Shown: positions 53,193 through 61,851 of the stretch, in pieces
How the letters are laid out: each line of letters starts with the position of its first letter
Position numbering within the stretch: position 1 is the first letter of the stretch
Source of the DNA: Microbacterium sp. oral taxon 186 str. F0373
Lineage (GTDB): Bacteria > Actinomycetota > Actinomycetes > Actinomycetales > Microbacteriaceae
Reading direction: 5' to 3'
Assembly (NCBI RefSeq): GCF_000411455.1
Contig: NZ_KE150457.1
Span: 626,272-690,271, forward strand
Length of the DNA stretch: 64,000 nt
Program-made: the position numbers and the translations under genes
Notes under the pieces: generated by a model
The model's input: only the letters and a program-made list of their open reading frames with translations
Database searches by the model: none
Told to the model about the DNA's origin: nothing

Positions 53193-54587
53193 ATGTCGAC
53201 CGACGCGCAGTTGCACGCGGGTGAGGCCATCGAGCATCGCACCATCGACTGGATCCCCCCGACAGAGCGCCACGGGAGGCCGGGGTCGCTCTTCTTCGTA
53301 TGGTTCGCCGCGAACACGTCCATCACCGCCCTCGTGACGGGCGCCCTGTTCGTGATCCTCGGCAACTCGCCGCTGTGGTCTATCCCGGCGATCATCATCG
53401 GCAACGTGCTCGGCGGTTGGGTGACGGCGCTGCACTCCGCGCAGGGTCCCAAGCTGGGAGTGCCACAGATGATCCAGAGCCGTGCGCAGTTCGGTTACTA
53501 TGGCGCGATCCTGCCGCTGGTGCTCGCCCTGTTCATCTACCTGGGCTTCTATGCGACCGGTCTCGTGCTCGGCGGGCAGGCGCTCGGATCGCTCCTGAAC
53601 GTCGACCCGAAGGTGGGCGCCGCCATCTTCGCCGTCTTCTCCACCGTGCTCGCGATCATCGGATACCGCTGGATCCACCGGGTCTCGCACTTCGCGACGG
53701 TCCTGAGCGGTGTCGTGTTCATCGTGCTGCTGTTCGTCATCCTCGCCGCTCCGGATGCCGCGGCTACGATCGGCAGCGGGGAGTTCGCGCTCGCGCCGTT
53801 CATCCTCGGCATCTCGCTCTCGGCGTCGTGGCAGCTCACCTTCGGCCCCTACATCGCCGACTACAGCCGCTACCTGCCGGAGTCGACGCCGCAGCGCGCC
53901 ACGATCGGGTGGACCTTCCTCGGGAGCGTCCTCGGCGCCTCCCTCGCGATGAGCATCGGCGCGCTGGCCGCCGCGGTGGGCGGCGCCGCGTTCTCCGATA
54001 ATCAGGTGCTGTATCTGGCCGGCCTCCTCGGCGGGTTCGGCTGGATCGTGTCGCTCACGGTCGTCATCGGCAAGCTCGTCGGCAACACGCTGAGCTCGTA
54101 TGGCGGGTTCATGTCGCTCGCGACGATCGTGACGGCCCTCGGCCGGAAGGACGTCGTGACCGCGCGCTCCCGCGCCGTGTACGTCGTGATCATCTCGGCG
54201 ATCGCCTACGCGATCGCGGCGCTCGCGACCGACAACTTCCTCGGGAACTTCACGAACTTCCTGCTGTTCCTGCTGTACTTCATCACGCCGTGGTCGGCGA
54301 TCAACCTCGTCGACTTCTACCTGATCCGCCACAAGGAGTACGACATCGCGGCGCTGTTCGATCCGAACGGCCCCTACGGCAAGGTCAACGGTCTCGCGTT
54401 CATCGCGTACTTCGCCGGCATCCTCGTGCAGATCCCGTTCATGAACAGCTCCCTGTACGTGGGCCCGATCGCCAACCTGTTCGGCGGCGCGGAAGTCGCG
54501 TGGCTCATCGGCCTCGTCGTCTCCGGCGTCATCTTCTACTGGTTCAGCCCGGCCCGCCGCGGCTCGCTCGCGACGCGCACCCGCTGA
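53193..54587 (+). CDS. NCS1-family permease (purine/cytosine/hydantoin type)
   Basis: Membrane importer of 464 aa with 12 spans. Marks: SLFFVWFAANTSITALVTGA, HSAQGPKLGVPQMIQSRAQF (the family substrate loop), SWQLTFGPYIADYSRYLPES and TPWSAINLVDFYLIRHKEYD. ATG at 53193 follows AGGAGGA. The substrate is a nucleobase, allantoin-like or imidazole compound; linkage to the M20 enzyme and hut genes makes a histidine/urocanate-related or ureide substrate possible, but this is inference. Confidence 0.93.
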   Translation: MSTDAQLHAGEAIEHRTIDWIPPTERHGRPGSLFFVWFAANTSITALVTGALFVILGNSPLWSIPAIIIGNVLGGWVTALHSAQGPKLGVPQMIQSRAQFGYYGAILPLVLALFIYLGFYATGLVLGGQALGSLLNVDPKVGAAIFAVFSTVLAIIGYRWIHRVSHFATVLSGVVFIVLLFVILAAPDAAATIGSGEFALAPFILGISLSASWQLTFGPYIADYSRYLPESTPQRATIGWTFLGSVLGASLAMSIGALAAAVGGAAFSDNQVLYLAGLLGGFGWIVSLTVVIGKLVGNTLSSYGGFMSLATIVTALGRKDVVTARSRAVYVVIISAIAYAIAALATDNFLGNFTNFLLFLLYFITPWSAINLVDFYLIRHKEYDIAALFDPNGPYGKVNGLAFIAYFAGILVQIPFMNSSLYVGPIANLFGGAEVAWLIGLVVSGVIFYWFSPARRGSLATRTR

Positions 54588-54619
54588 GCCGACCCCTCCC
54601 CATCAGAAAGCACCGCACC

Positions 54620-55294
54620 ATGAAGTTCGATCCGGCTCGCGAGAAGAGCCCCACCCCGCATTCACCCTTCAAGGGACTGACCGTCCCGCGTCCGATCGGC
54701 TGGCTCTCGAGCGTCAGCAGCGAGGGCGTGGAGAACCTGGCCCCCTACAGCCAGTGGCAAAACCTCACCTTCGACCCCCCGATGGTGATGTTCGCGGCGA
54801 ACCAGTACCCCGACGGACGTCGCAAGGACACCGTCATCAATGCCGAGGAGACCGGCTGGTTCGTCTGGAACATGGCTACCTGGGCGCTGCGCGACGCCGT
54901 CAACATCAGCGCGATGGCGCTGCCGCCGGAGGTCAACGAGTTCGACCACGCCGGCGTCACCCGCCGCGCCGCCGATCTGTCGGCAGCACCCATGGTCGCC
55001 GAGAGCCCCTTCCACTTCGAGTGCAAGTACCTCTCGACGCACCGCCTCAAAGGCAACTCGACGGTGGGCACGATCGACGTCGTCTATGCGACGGTCGAAC
55101 GCATCCACATGGACGAGAACTCCCTGACCCCCGACGGCCGCGTCGACATCGCCAAGGTGCGCCCGATCGCCCGGATGGGCTACTTCGACTACACCGTCGT
55201 CGACTCGACGTTCGAGATGCGCGTCCCCGGCGCGGACTCGGACGCCCAGGCCGGCCTCGGCGGCGAGCCCATGGGCTTCTCCGCCGAAGGCTGA
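54620..55294 (+). CDS. Flavin reductase-like (FMN-binding split barrel) protein
   Basis: Protein of 224 aa with the flavin-reductase-like fold: PRPIGWLSSVSSEGVENLAP at the N-terminus, YSQWQNLTFDPPMVMFAANQ, KDTVINAEETGWFVWNMATW and APMVAESPFHFECKYLSTHR. It binds FMN; whether it is a true reductase or an oxygenase partner is unclear. ATG at 54620, 32 bp after the NCS1 permease stop, so co-transcribed and likely in the same pathway. Confidence 0.9.
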   Translation: MKFDPAREKSPTPHSPFKGLTVPRPIGWLSSVSSEGVENLAPYSQWQNLTFDPPMVMFAANQYPDGRRKDTVINAEETGWFVWNMATWALRDAVNISAMALPPEVNEFDHAGVTRRAADLSAAPMVAESPFHFECKYLSTHRLKGNSTVGTIDVVYATVERIHMDENSLTPDGRVDIAKVRPIARMGYFDYTVVDSTFEMRVPGADSDAQAGLGGEPMGFSAEG

Positions 55295-55579
55295 CTCGCG
55301 GATCCGCCGGCTCTCCGCCGCGCGCCGGCCCCCACCGGCGTTTCCTCTGGATACCCTGCGGCACCTCAGGGGAGTAGGTGGATCCTCTCCGCGACGCCCG
55401 CGTGCGCTCCCCCAGCGCCCGCGGGCGTCGTGCTGCGCCCACGGAAGCCGGCGAGGGGAACTGGTGCGTCGGTGCCACGTTCGACGGGTTTGACCGAGAG
55501 ACTCAATGCCTCCGTCTCGCCCGATCCTCGGAGCGCAAATCGCTGGGCAACAACGCGACGCCGCGCGCAGCGACTCCGA
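55295..55579. other. Non-coding or decayed DNA
   Basis: About 285 bases. It holds one strong stem-loop, GACGCCCGC (55393-55401) with GCGGGCGTC (55421-55429), which could end the flavin-reductase transcript although no T-run follows. No gene recognised. Confidence 0.5.
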
Positions 55580-55834
55580 AAGACGGCCAGTGAGTTCTTC
55601 GGTCTGCGCTCCGGCAGCGGCGCGACCACTCTCGTCGACACGCGCCTGCGGAACCGTTCGCAGCTTGCGGGGTTCGCGAAACGCGACGACCTCGCCGTCT
55701 TCCTCGGTGGGGCATTGTCGTGGGAGCAGTACGCCGTCGAGTGCGTGCGGCTCTTGGAAGCTCGTCGCGTCGAAGAGGCGCTCGGCCGGGCCGAGCTGAC
55801 AGACGCGGTGCTCCTGTGCAACAGCGCTCCGTAA
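55580..55834 (+). pseudogene. DUF488 family protein, decayed fragment
   Basis: The frame reads SEFFGLRSGSGATTLVDTRL, RNRSQLAGFAKRDDLAVFL, then WEQYAVECVRLLEARRVEEA and DAVLLCNSAP before a stop. These match the start, middle and C-terminal parts of DUF488 proteins (VDVR.., RR-type tail CxxxxPxxCHRR), but the segment between FL and WEQY is missing and the final CHRR block is lost. No start codon context. The family call is from memory of its conserved words. Confidence 0.55.
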
Positions 55835-56162
55835 TGCAGCTGCATTCCCGCGGCGCAGATCGCACTCCCGGCAATCGCCCCCAGCCACCCCGGAAGGAGA
55901 AGGTAGACGAGCATCGCGATCGCTCGGTGCAACTGGCCGGTGCCGATCACCCCACGCGGACCAGCCCGGTCCACAAGCGTCCCGGCGAGCGCGGGGAACA
56001 GCAGTCCGACGACGGCCCCGATGCCCAACGCAAGGCCCGCGTCCGCGACCGACAACCCGCGAACCTGAATGAGGAACAGCGCTGCAACGGGCAGGTACAT
56101 GCCGGCACCTGCGCTGTCGAGGGCGACGAGCGCACGGCCCTCGGGGTTCCCCTTCGCCGCGA
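55835..56162 (-). pseudogene. MFS transporter N-terminal fragment
   Basis: About 110 codons of a major facilitator: RALVALDSAGAGMYLPVAAL, LSVADAGLALGIGAVVGLLF, PALAGTLVDRAGPRGVIGTG (the loop 2-3 motif) and AIAMLVYLLLPGWLGAIAGS. It has no start of its own, being joined in frame to the IS3 OrfA start at 56163, and it breaks off near the DUF488 fragment on the opposite strand. Confidence 0.75.
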
Positions 56163-56277
56163 ACGGCCGCGTCTCCGCGAGCATCCGCAACGCCCGCTCA
56201 CGCATCTCCGGCGAATACTTCCTGTTCATCGAGTTCCATCCTTGCTTGAAGAACGGAACGAAAGTCAGGCCGATTCA
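56163..56277 (-). mobile_element. IS3-family end fragment, inverted relative to 42420
   Basis: 115 bp, one mismatch to 42420-42534 and in the opposite direction. It starts with the IS terminus TGAATCGGCCTGACTTTCG (56277 downwards) and ends after OrfA codon MNRKYSPEMRERALRMLAET-RP, where MFS sequence begins. Confidence 0.9.
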
Positions 56278-56650
56278 AGTTGCGTAATAGCTGACGAATC
56301 CGGAGGAGGGGGTGCCGTGCGCGACGAACTCCTGATCGAGAGCCTTGAAGGCGCGCTGAATCTTGTCGACGAGTTTCTACTACCCGATCCGCTCGCGGCG
56401 GCGAAATCTGTGACGAGCTTGAACGCCATCTTGGCGCCCTCGACATTCGTCGCGAAGTCGGGCAGATCGATGTGGGACCACCAGTGCTCCTCACCGGGAG
56501 TTTTCCGGTGGCGACCTCGTCGAGCAGTCTGATCGCGCCGGTGGAGATCGCTGCGATGTCCTGCGCGTTCAGCGCGTACACCAGCTCGGCGGAGTGGACG
56601 TAGTCGTATAGCTGCATGATGTCGACGAGAAGCTGAACCATGCTGGACAC
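56278..56650 (-). pseudogene. EfeO/EfeM-type imelysin C-terminal fragment, frameshifted
   Basis: Three consecutive minus-strand frames give one protein: ISTGAIRLLDEVATGK in the first; GEEHWWSHIDLPDFATNVEG and AKMAFKLVTDFAAASG in the second; LVDKIQRAFKALDQEFVAHG and TPSSGFVSYYAT in the third. This is the order and wording of the C-terminal domain of EfeO, the iron-uptake peptidase-M75 protein. Two single-step frameshifts and loss of the N-terminal half make it dead; the final stop (TGA) is supplied by the IS3 terminus, so IS3 cut off the true C-terminus. Confidence 0.65.
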
Positions 56651-56710
56651 GTTGCGTCTCTTAGAGCAATCTCAGAGATAAGACGGGAGGGTGAGTGCCG
56701 GAGGATGAAG

Positions 56711-57376
56711 ATGGCCGACAACCGACCCCGCCTACTGCTAGCCGAAGACGACCCTCAGCTCGGGCCGCTCATGGTCCGCGTGCTGCAGGAGGTCTACGAC
56801 GTCACCCTGGCCACAGACGGTGCGGAAGCGCTTACCCTCGCCCAAGAGAGTGGGTTCGATGTGCTTATTGTCGATCGCCGGCTTCCTCACATCGATGGGG
56901 TGACGATCATCGAAACTCTGCGCCGTAACGAGGTGCTGACCCCCGCTCTTATCTTGACTGCGCTTGGGACGGTCCAGGATAAGGTGCGCGGTCTCGATGC
57001 CGGCGCCAATGACTACCTGGTAAAGCCGTTTGAGTTCGAGGAACTATTCGCGCGGCTTCGCGCAATCCGACGCGTCAGCGCGGGCGAGGGGCCGCTCCTG
57101 CGTATCGGTCCTTGGGAGTTCTATCCCGACTCGCGCGCCGTGTACTCCCCGTATGACGGGCGCATTATCCTCACCGAACGAGAATCGGACCTGCTGCGAT
57201 TGTTTGCCTTGCACCCACAGAGGACATTCACGCGCTCTGAGGTCTTGCACACAGTTTTCGACGCAACCGACACGCCCGGCACCGTCGACACCTACGTTCA
57301 TTACCTTCGCCGCAAGACAGATCAGGCGATCGTCACGACTGTGCGCGGGCGCGGGTACCGGCTGGGACAGCTATGA
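56711..57376 (+). CDS. OmpR/PhoB-family response regulator
   Basis: Response regulator of 221 aa. Receiver domain: LLLAEDDPQLGPLMVRVLQE with acidic pair 13-14, phosphoacceptor Asp55 in VLIVDRRLPHIDG, and Lys in DYLVKPFEFEELFARLRAI. C-terminal winged helix: LTERESDLLRLFALHPQRTF, DTYVHYLRRKTDQ, VTTVRGRGYRLG. The ATG at 56711 was chosen because GGAGG (56700-56704) is 6 nt before it; the ATG at 56705 abuts the site. It overlaps the kinase gene by 4 bp. Base composition from here to about 63.3 kb is visibly lower in G+C than the rest. Confidence 0.94.
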   Translation: MADNRPRLLLAEDDPQLGPLMVRVLQEVYDVTLATDGAEALTLAQESGFDVLIVDRRLPHIDGVTIIETLRRNEVLTPALILTALGTVQDKVRGLDAGANDYLVKPFEFEELFARLRAIRRVSAGEGPLLRIGPWEFYPDSRAVYSPYDGRIILTERESDLLRLFALHPQRTFTRSEVLHTVFDATDTPGTVDTYVHYLRRKTDQAIVTTVRGRGYRLGQL

Positions 57377-58413
57377 ATAGGCGCCTGGCGCGACGCGAAA
57401 GTGCGGATGCGCTGATCGTCCGACGCGCGGCCATTCGAGTCGGATTATGGTTCACCATCGCCACGTCAGTTCTGGTGATCGCTGTCATGATCGCGGCGGT
57501 CGTCTACGTTTTTCGGCAGATCCCTTTCGGCGATCTCTTGTCGAGAAACCGGCACGACGAGACCGTCGACGTCGGCGGGCTGGACATCATCGTCGGGGGA
57601 GTCACCCTCGGTTCGTTGGCCATCGTCCTCGCGGGCACACTGGGCCTTCTCGCCACTCGACGAGCCGTTGCCCCGCTGGTGGACGCGTTGAGCAGACAGC
57701 GACGCTTCGTCGCGGATGCGTCGCATGAGCTTCGCACCCCCCTCACAATTCTTGACGGTCGCATACAGCTGCTTGCACGGAGCATGCCGCTCGATGACCC
57801 TCACCGCGAGCTCGTCGCGGAACTTCGAGGCGACTCTCTCAACGTGATCAACGTCGTCAACGACCTCCTAGCTTCTGTCGATGTAACCTCGACAGGCGTC
57901 GCCTCACCCGAGCCCGTAGCGCCCACAATCAGAGATGCCGTCGCTTCTATGAGCCTGGTCGCCGGCGAGCGGGGAGTCCGCATCCATGCTGACCCCATCC
58001 CCGGAAACCGAGTCGCCGCGATCCCTCCCGTCAGCCTCCATCGTGCTCTGGTCGCCGTTATAGACAACGCTGTGAAACACTCTCCTGCTGGCGAAGTCGT
58101 GCTTGTCTCTACGTCAGAAAGCAGGACCGAAACGCGGATCACAGTGCGCGACCACGGCCCCGGTATTCGCGGCATAGACCCGGAGCGGATCTTCGACCGC
58201 TTCGCGCGTTCCTCTCATGCCGTTGACGGCGGCGGGTCGTCTCGTCAGGGCTTCGGCATCGGCCTCAGTCTCGTTCACGACACCCTCGGCAGATTCGGCG
58301 GGACGGTTGATGTGAGCGAAACCTCAAACGATGGCACCGCCATCACCATGGCGATCCCCCACGGACGGAAGAAACGTGTGTTCGGTAGAAACCGAGGTAG
58401 ATCAGTAGGATAG
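57373..58413 (+). CDS. Membrane sensor histidine kinase
   Basis: Partner of the preceding regulator, 346 aa. Two spans (VGLWFTIATSVLVIAVMIAA near residues 23-47 and IIVGGVTLGSLAIVLAGTLG near 72-92) enclose an outside loop of only about 25 residues, so it probably senses within or near the membrane. Phosphoacceptor His118 in FVADASHELRTPLTI; N box HRALVAVIDNAVKHS; G1 VRDHGPGI; G2 QGFGIGLSLVHDTLGRFGG. ATG lies in an ATGA overlap with the regulator stop. The stop at 58411-58413 is immediately followed by a truncated ABC gene. Confidence 0.94.
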   Translation: MNRRLARRESADALIVRRAAIRVGLWFTIATSVLVIAVMIAAVVYVFRQIPFGDLLSRNRHDETVDVGGLDIIVGGVTLGSLAIVLAGTLGLLATRRAVAPLVDALSRQRRFVADASHELRTPLTILDGRIQLLARSMPLDDPHRELVAELRGDSLNVINVVNDLLASVDVTSTGVASPEPVAPTIRDAVASMSLVAGERGVRIHADPIPGNRVAAIPPVSLHRALVAVIDNAVKHSPAGEVVLVSTSESRTETRITVRDHGPGIRGIDPERIFDRFARSSHAVDGGGSSRQGFGIGLSLVHDTLGRFGGTVDVSETSNDGTAITMAIPHGRKKRVFGRNRGRSVG

Positions 58414-58414
58414 G

Positions 58415-59074
58415 TACCCCCACGAACTCTCTGGCGGCCAACAGCAGCGCGTAGCTTTAGCCCGCGCGCTGGCGGTGCGATCACGCTCCATCATGCTCGA
58501 CGAGCCCTTCAGCGCCGTCGATGCGAACCTGAGGGCGGACGCTCGCCACAACGTGATTGCCGCGCTCGAAAGCGTTGGCGCCACAGCAATCCTCGTCACT
58601 CACGATCAGCAGGAGGCGCTCGGATTCGGTGGACTGTTGGGAGTGCTCGACCGCGGGGCTCTGCTCCAATTCGCCACACCGGAGGAGATCTACGACTACC
58701 CGGTCTCCGCCCGTGTCGCATCGCTTCTCGGCGAGGCCTACTTCCTCGATGCCGTCTCGGATGGACACGTTGCTCGGACCGCATACGGGACGATCGGCTT
58801 GCGCACAAGCGGCGATATCACTTCACCGAGCGGCACGTGCCGGCTGCTGTTGCGCGAAGGACAGGTCCTCGTTTCGGCAGAGGGGATTCCTAATGCCCAC
58901 GTTCTCAGAGCCGTTGATGAAGGACATTGGACGCGTCTCAGTATCCGGCCATTGGGTTCCAATGTTCCTTCACACAACGTCCGAGTGCCCCGTCTGCCCG
59001 GCGCCGGGGCCCGCGACGGCGACAGGCTTCGGGTGGAGCTACGTGGGACGGGATACGTCCCACCCCAGACGTAG
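58415..59074 (+). pseudogene. ABC transporter ATP-binding protein, C-terminal two-thirds (FbpC-like)
   Basis: The frame opens at 58415, two bases past the kinase stop: YPHELSGGQQQRVALARALA (signature), SIMLDEPFSAVDANLRADAR (Walker B), ATAILVTHDQQEALGFGGLL (H-loop) and a TOBE-type C-terminal domain (PEEIYDYPVSARVASLLGEA). The Walker A and Q-loop part is missing and there is no start, so it cannot hydrolyse ATP. It resembles Fe3+ or phosphonate-type importer ATPases. The ATG at 58493 is not a plausible true start. Confidence 0.85.
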
Positions 59075-59103
59075 TTGTTGTTCGAGCAGTGGAGAACTGC
59101 TCC

Positions 59104-61659
59104 TTAGTGAGGCAGCGGTGCGCTGATCCCTGATCCGCGGAGCGCGCCGCCCATCCTGACCGCTTTAGCTATGGTCAAGTTCGGGATGTAACAGCGGGCG
59201 ATTGCGACGGCCGCCGCCGGTAGAACAGCATTGTCGGGGTAGACGAGCCATAAGGAGACGAACTCGGGCTGGAACTTCCGCTTGAAACTATGCAGTGATC
59301 GAAACCCATAACCGGGTTCGATCATTTCACCCAAACTGGCGAGCAGGCGAGCCAGCGGGACCGCTGCGTCCGTCTTATCAACGACAGTCGCAAGGGGGCT
59401 GCCCGAAAGACTGAGCCTCGACAAGTTCTCGTTCCTCAAGGCGTCGATCGCCGCGCCGATGGTGAACTCCATCACACCATTCATGGCGTCGGGTCTACGC
59501 CGCATCAGATCCAGCGTGTACCCGTCGATGGCACCGCCTAGCGCGTAGGTGGGCAGCCAGCTTGTGATGGCGTGGATCCGACCATTCTCATCGGTGGCAA
59601 TCATCAAGCGCACAGCGGGATCGACCAGTTGGTCGACCCCGCCGAGGGTGAACTCCATCTCCGGCAAACCTTGTTCGGCAACCCAGACCTCCGAGATCTC
59701 TCGAATTTGGGTGTGCTCGGCAAAACTTAGTCGATCCCAGCTCGTCCATCGGGCTGAGAGGTTTTCGCGGCGCGCCCGATTGGTCGCCGTACGCACGTCC
59801 TGCCGTTTCTTGCCGGCACTCGTCCAGGTTAACGGGTTCAAGATGGCTTCCTCCGCTACGGGGAGGCGCTGCCACCCGAGCTCCGCGAGGGAGACGGAGG
59901 CACATTCGTTGACGCTGTAGAAAACCGGCGTCCATCCGTTGCCGCCGCAGAACTCGACGAACTCTCGCGCAACTTCCGTCCGCGCTGAATCGGGGCCGAT
60001 TGCTGCCCCCAGGGTGACGGCGACCGCCCCACGCAACCGGTACGCAAATGCGGCGTCCAGAGTAGAAGAAAACCAGTAGGAGTTGCCCGACCACGTCGCC
60101 ATATAGGAGAGGTTGTCTCCACCCCCACGCCGCACAAGCGCCCTGATGCGTGCACGATCGGCTACTCCCGCGACGGCGCCGGGCGAGAGTACGAGGCGGG
60201 CGGTGGCAATGACGACGGTCATCCAGAACACGACCGAAGGTAGATACCACGCTGCTTGCGCTGCGTCGGTGTAGGGGACGAATGTGAGGGCATCAGAGGG
60301 AAACAGTGTCGGGGGAATCAGTCGCAGCGGCGCCTCGGTAATGATCGTGGCGATGGGCGGCGACGGGAGATACCCCTCTCGCGCAACTATCGTTCCCGCG
60401 CAGCACAGGGCTACCCCGACCCCGGCGCCGCCGGCCAAGGCGACCGCGAAGGTTCTTCGAGCAGGAGCGGTCGAGGAGGCACGGGCGTCTCTGCGGAAGG
60501 TGAGTAGGGCGATCAGTACGATCAGCGGAACAGCAGCACCGACAACTAAACCAACGAGTGTCTGCCAGACGTATTCCTGCGTTTCTGTGTCTCGTGCCTG
60601 GGCAAGGAGGGCAAGCGTGTCAGGCTGAATGGCTGCGAGCAGCCAGATCATGCCGCCGAACAGGGCAGCATTGAGTATGACCAGGATCCAGAGAGCATCG
60701 CGTCGGCCCCGGAGAAGACCGACGGCGGCGAGGATCGCCACGATAATGGGAAGGAGTGCGATGGCTCCCGCGGCCGGCTGAAGGTCTGTGGACGAACTGT
60801 ATGCAGCTGGGCAGGGAGCAGCCATCGAGCCGAAGGCACAGACCTGACCGTCGACCACCGATATGGGGTCTGAGGACAAGAACCCGTAGATGGACAAGAG
60901 CCCAGCTCCGCTGCCGCCGAACGTCGCCACGGCAGGACCGATCGAAGTTACGAGGACCAGGGCAGCCAGGAGAACACGCTTTTCGTGGTGAGAGCTGCGG
61001 ACAACCCTCACCGGTCGGCGCTTACCACCGAACGCGTAGCCCAGACCGAGGCCGATCGGAACAGCGACGAGCGAGAAGAGATCGTTCGAGCTGCCGGCAT
61101 AGAGATAGAGGGTCGCGGCGACCACTGTCGTGAGTAGGCGCACCCGCCGGCGCCACAAGGCGCTCATAAATGAGCTCGCCGCCATGGCGGTGCATATCAG
61201 CGGTGCGAGAGGAGACAATGTGTCTAACGTCGCCGCATTCAGGGGAACCAACTCGAGGTACTGCTCCTCGAGGAACCCAATCCCGAATCCAGCAACTCCT
61301 GACAACACCCCGCCGAGGAGGTAGACAACGAGACTCCTCACACTGCCCATCCTCTTCTCGCAAAGTCCCATGACCAGCAGTAGAAGGGGGATCAAGAGGG
61401 TCAGGGCGAGCGGGTCAGAGATGGAGAAGAGCGACGACAGCGAACTCCACCAGCGATCGAGGTCGAACCCGGCGGGACCCGACACGGCCTGCGGCTCGAG
61501 TCTCATCTCCGAGTTCATCGCCCCGCCAACAGTGAAGGCGCTCACGAGGACGGCGAGAAAGACCGTTGTGGGATGCCGGCTCATCCAGTTCCGGCTCCAG
61601 GCCAGAAACCGCCGTAGCTTCAGCACAGCCCCCCCGCCCGACTGTCGACGACTGAACAT
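59104..61659 (-). CDS. MprF-like membrane protein with DUF2156 (phosphatidylglycerol lysyltransferase) domain
   Basis: Large membrane protein, 851 aa from the ATG at 61657-61659. About 12 hydrophobic spans fill residues 20-540; the first block (LLLLVMGLCEKRMGSVRSLV, YLLGGVLSGVAGFGIGFLEE) resembles rhomboid-type membrane domains. The C-terminal part (about 540-840) is the DUF2156 domain: NLSYMATWSGNSYWFSSTLD, FVEFCGGNGWTPVFYSVNEC, KRQDVRTATNRARRENLSAR, ITSWLPTYALGGAIDGYTLD and FKRKFQPEFVSLWLVYP. Relatives move an amino acid from tRNA to phosphatidylglycerol, making the membrane less negative. No Shine-Dalgarno is seen; an upstream TTG at 61764 is an alternative start. Confidence 0.85.
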   Translation of the reverse strand: MFSRRQSGGGAVLKLRRFLAWSRNWMSRHPTTVFLAVLVSAFTVGGAMNSEMRLEPQAVSGPAGFDLDRWWSSLSSLFSISDPLALTLLIPLLLLVMGLCEKRMGSVRSLVVYLLGGVLSGVAGFGIGFLEEQYLELVPLNAATLDTLSPLAPLICTAMAASSFMSALWRRRVRLLTTVVAATLYLYAGSSNDLFSLVAVPIGLGLGYAFGGKRRPVRVVRSSHHEKRVLLAALVLVTSIGPAVATFGGSGAGLLSIYGFLSSDPISVVDGQVCAFGSMAAPCPAAYSSSTDLQPAAGAIALLPIIVAILAAVGLLRGRRDALWILVILNAALFGGMIWLLAAIQPDTLALLAQARDTETQEYVWQTLVGLVVGAAVPLIVLIALLTFRRDARASSTAPARRTFAVALAGGAGVGVALCCAGTIVAREGYLPSPPIATIITEAPLRLIPPTLFPSDALTFVPYTDAAQAAWYLPSVVFWMTVVIATARLVLSPGAVAGVADRARIRALVRRGGGDNLSYMATWSGNSYWFSSTLDAAFAYRLRGAVAVTLGAAIGPDSARTEVAREFVEFCGGNGWTPVFYSVNECASVSLAELGWQRLPVAEEAILNPLTWTSAGKKRQDVRTATNRARRENLSARWTSWDRLSFAEHTQIREISEVWVAEQGLPEMEFTLGGVDQLVDPAVRLMIATDENGRIHAITSWLPTYALGGAIDGYTLDLMRRRPDAMNGVMEFTIGAAIDALRNENLSRLSLSGSPLATVVDKTDAAVPLARLLASLGEMIEPGYGFRSLHSFKRKFQPEFVSLWLVYPDNAVLPAAAVAIARCYIPNLTIAKAVRMGGALRGSGISAPLPH

Positions 61660-61851
61660 GCTGCTGCCTGTGGCGAGCAAACCGGTTCGTACATCAACGC
61701 AGGAACGGTGTATCACCTCGCAAGCGTATGGCTTTTTCGCTAAGACGGTCCTGAGGGTAGGCAACGTGGGGGGCGGTCATCCACCACCCCAGACCTCGCA
61801 GGCCGAGTGTTTCTTCGAGGATTCTTTGAGGCGATCGGGCACGATCCTGTC

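Noticed and set aside
55366..56229. 287-aa fusion of an OrfA start with an MFS protein
   Set aside because: A chance in-frame join of an IS3 end with a transporter remnant that lacks most of its spans.
58475..59074. Functional 199-aa ABC protein from an internal start
   Set aside because: The reading frame with conserved signature motif extends upstream of that start, and Walker A is absent, so it is a truncated gene.
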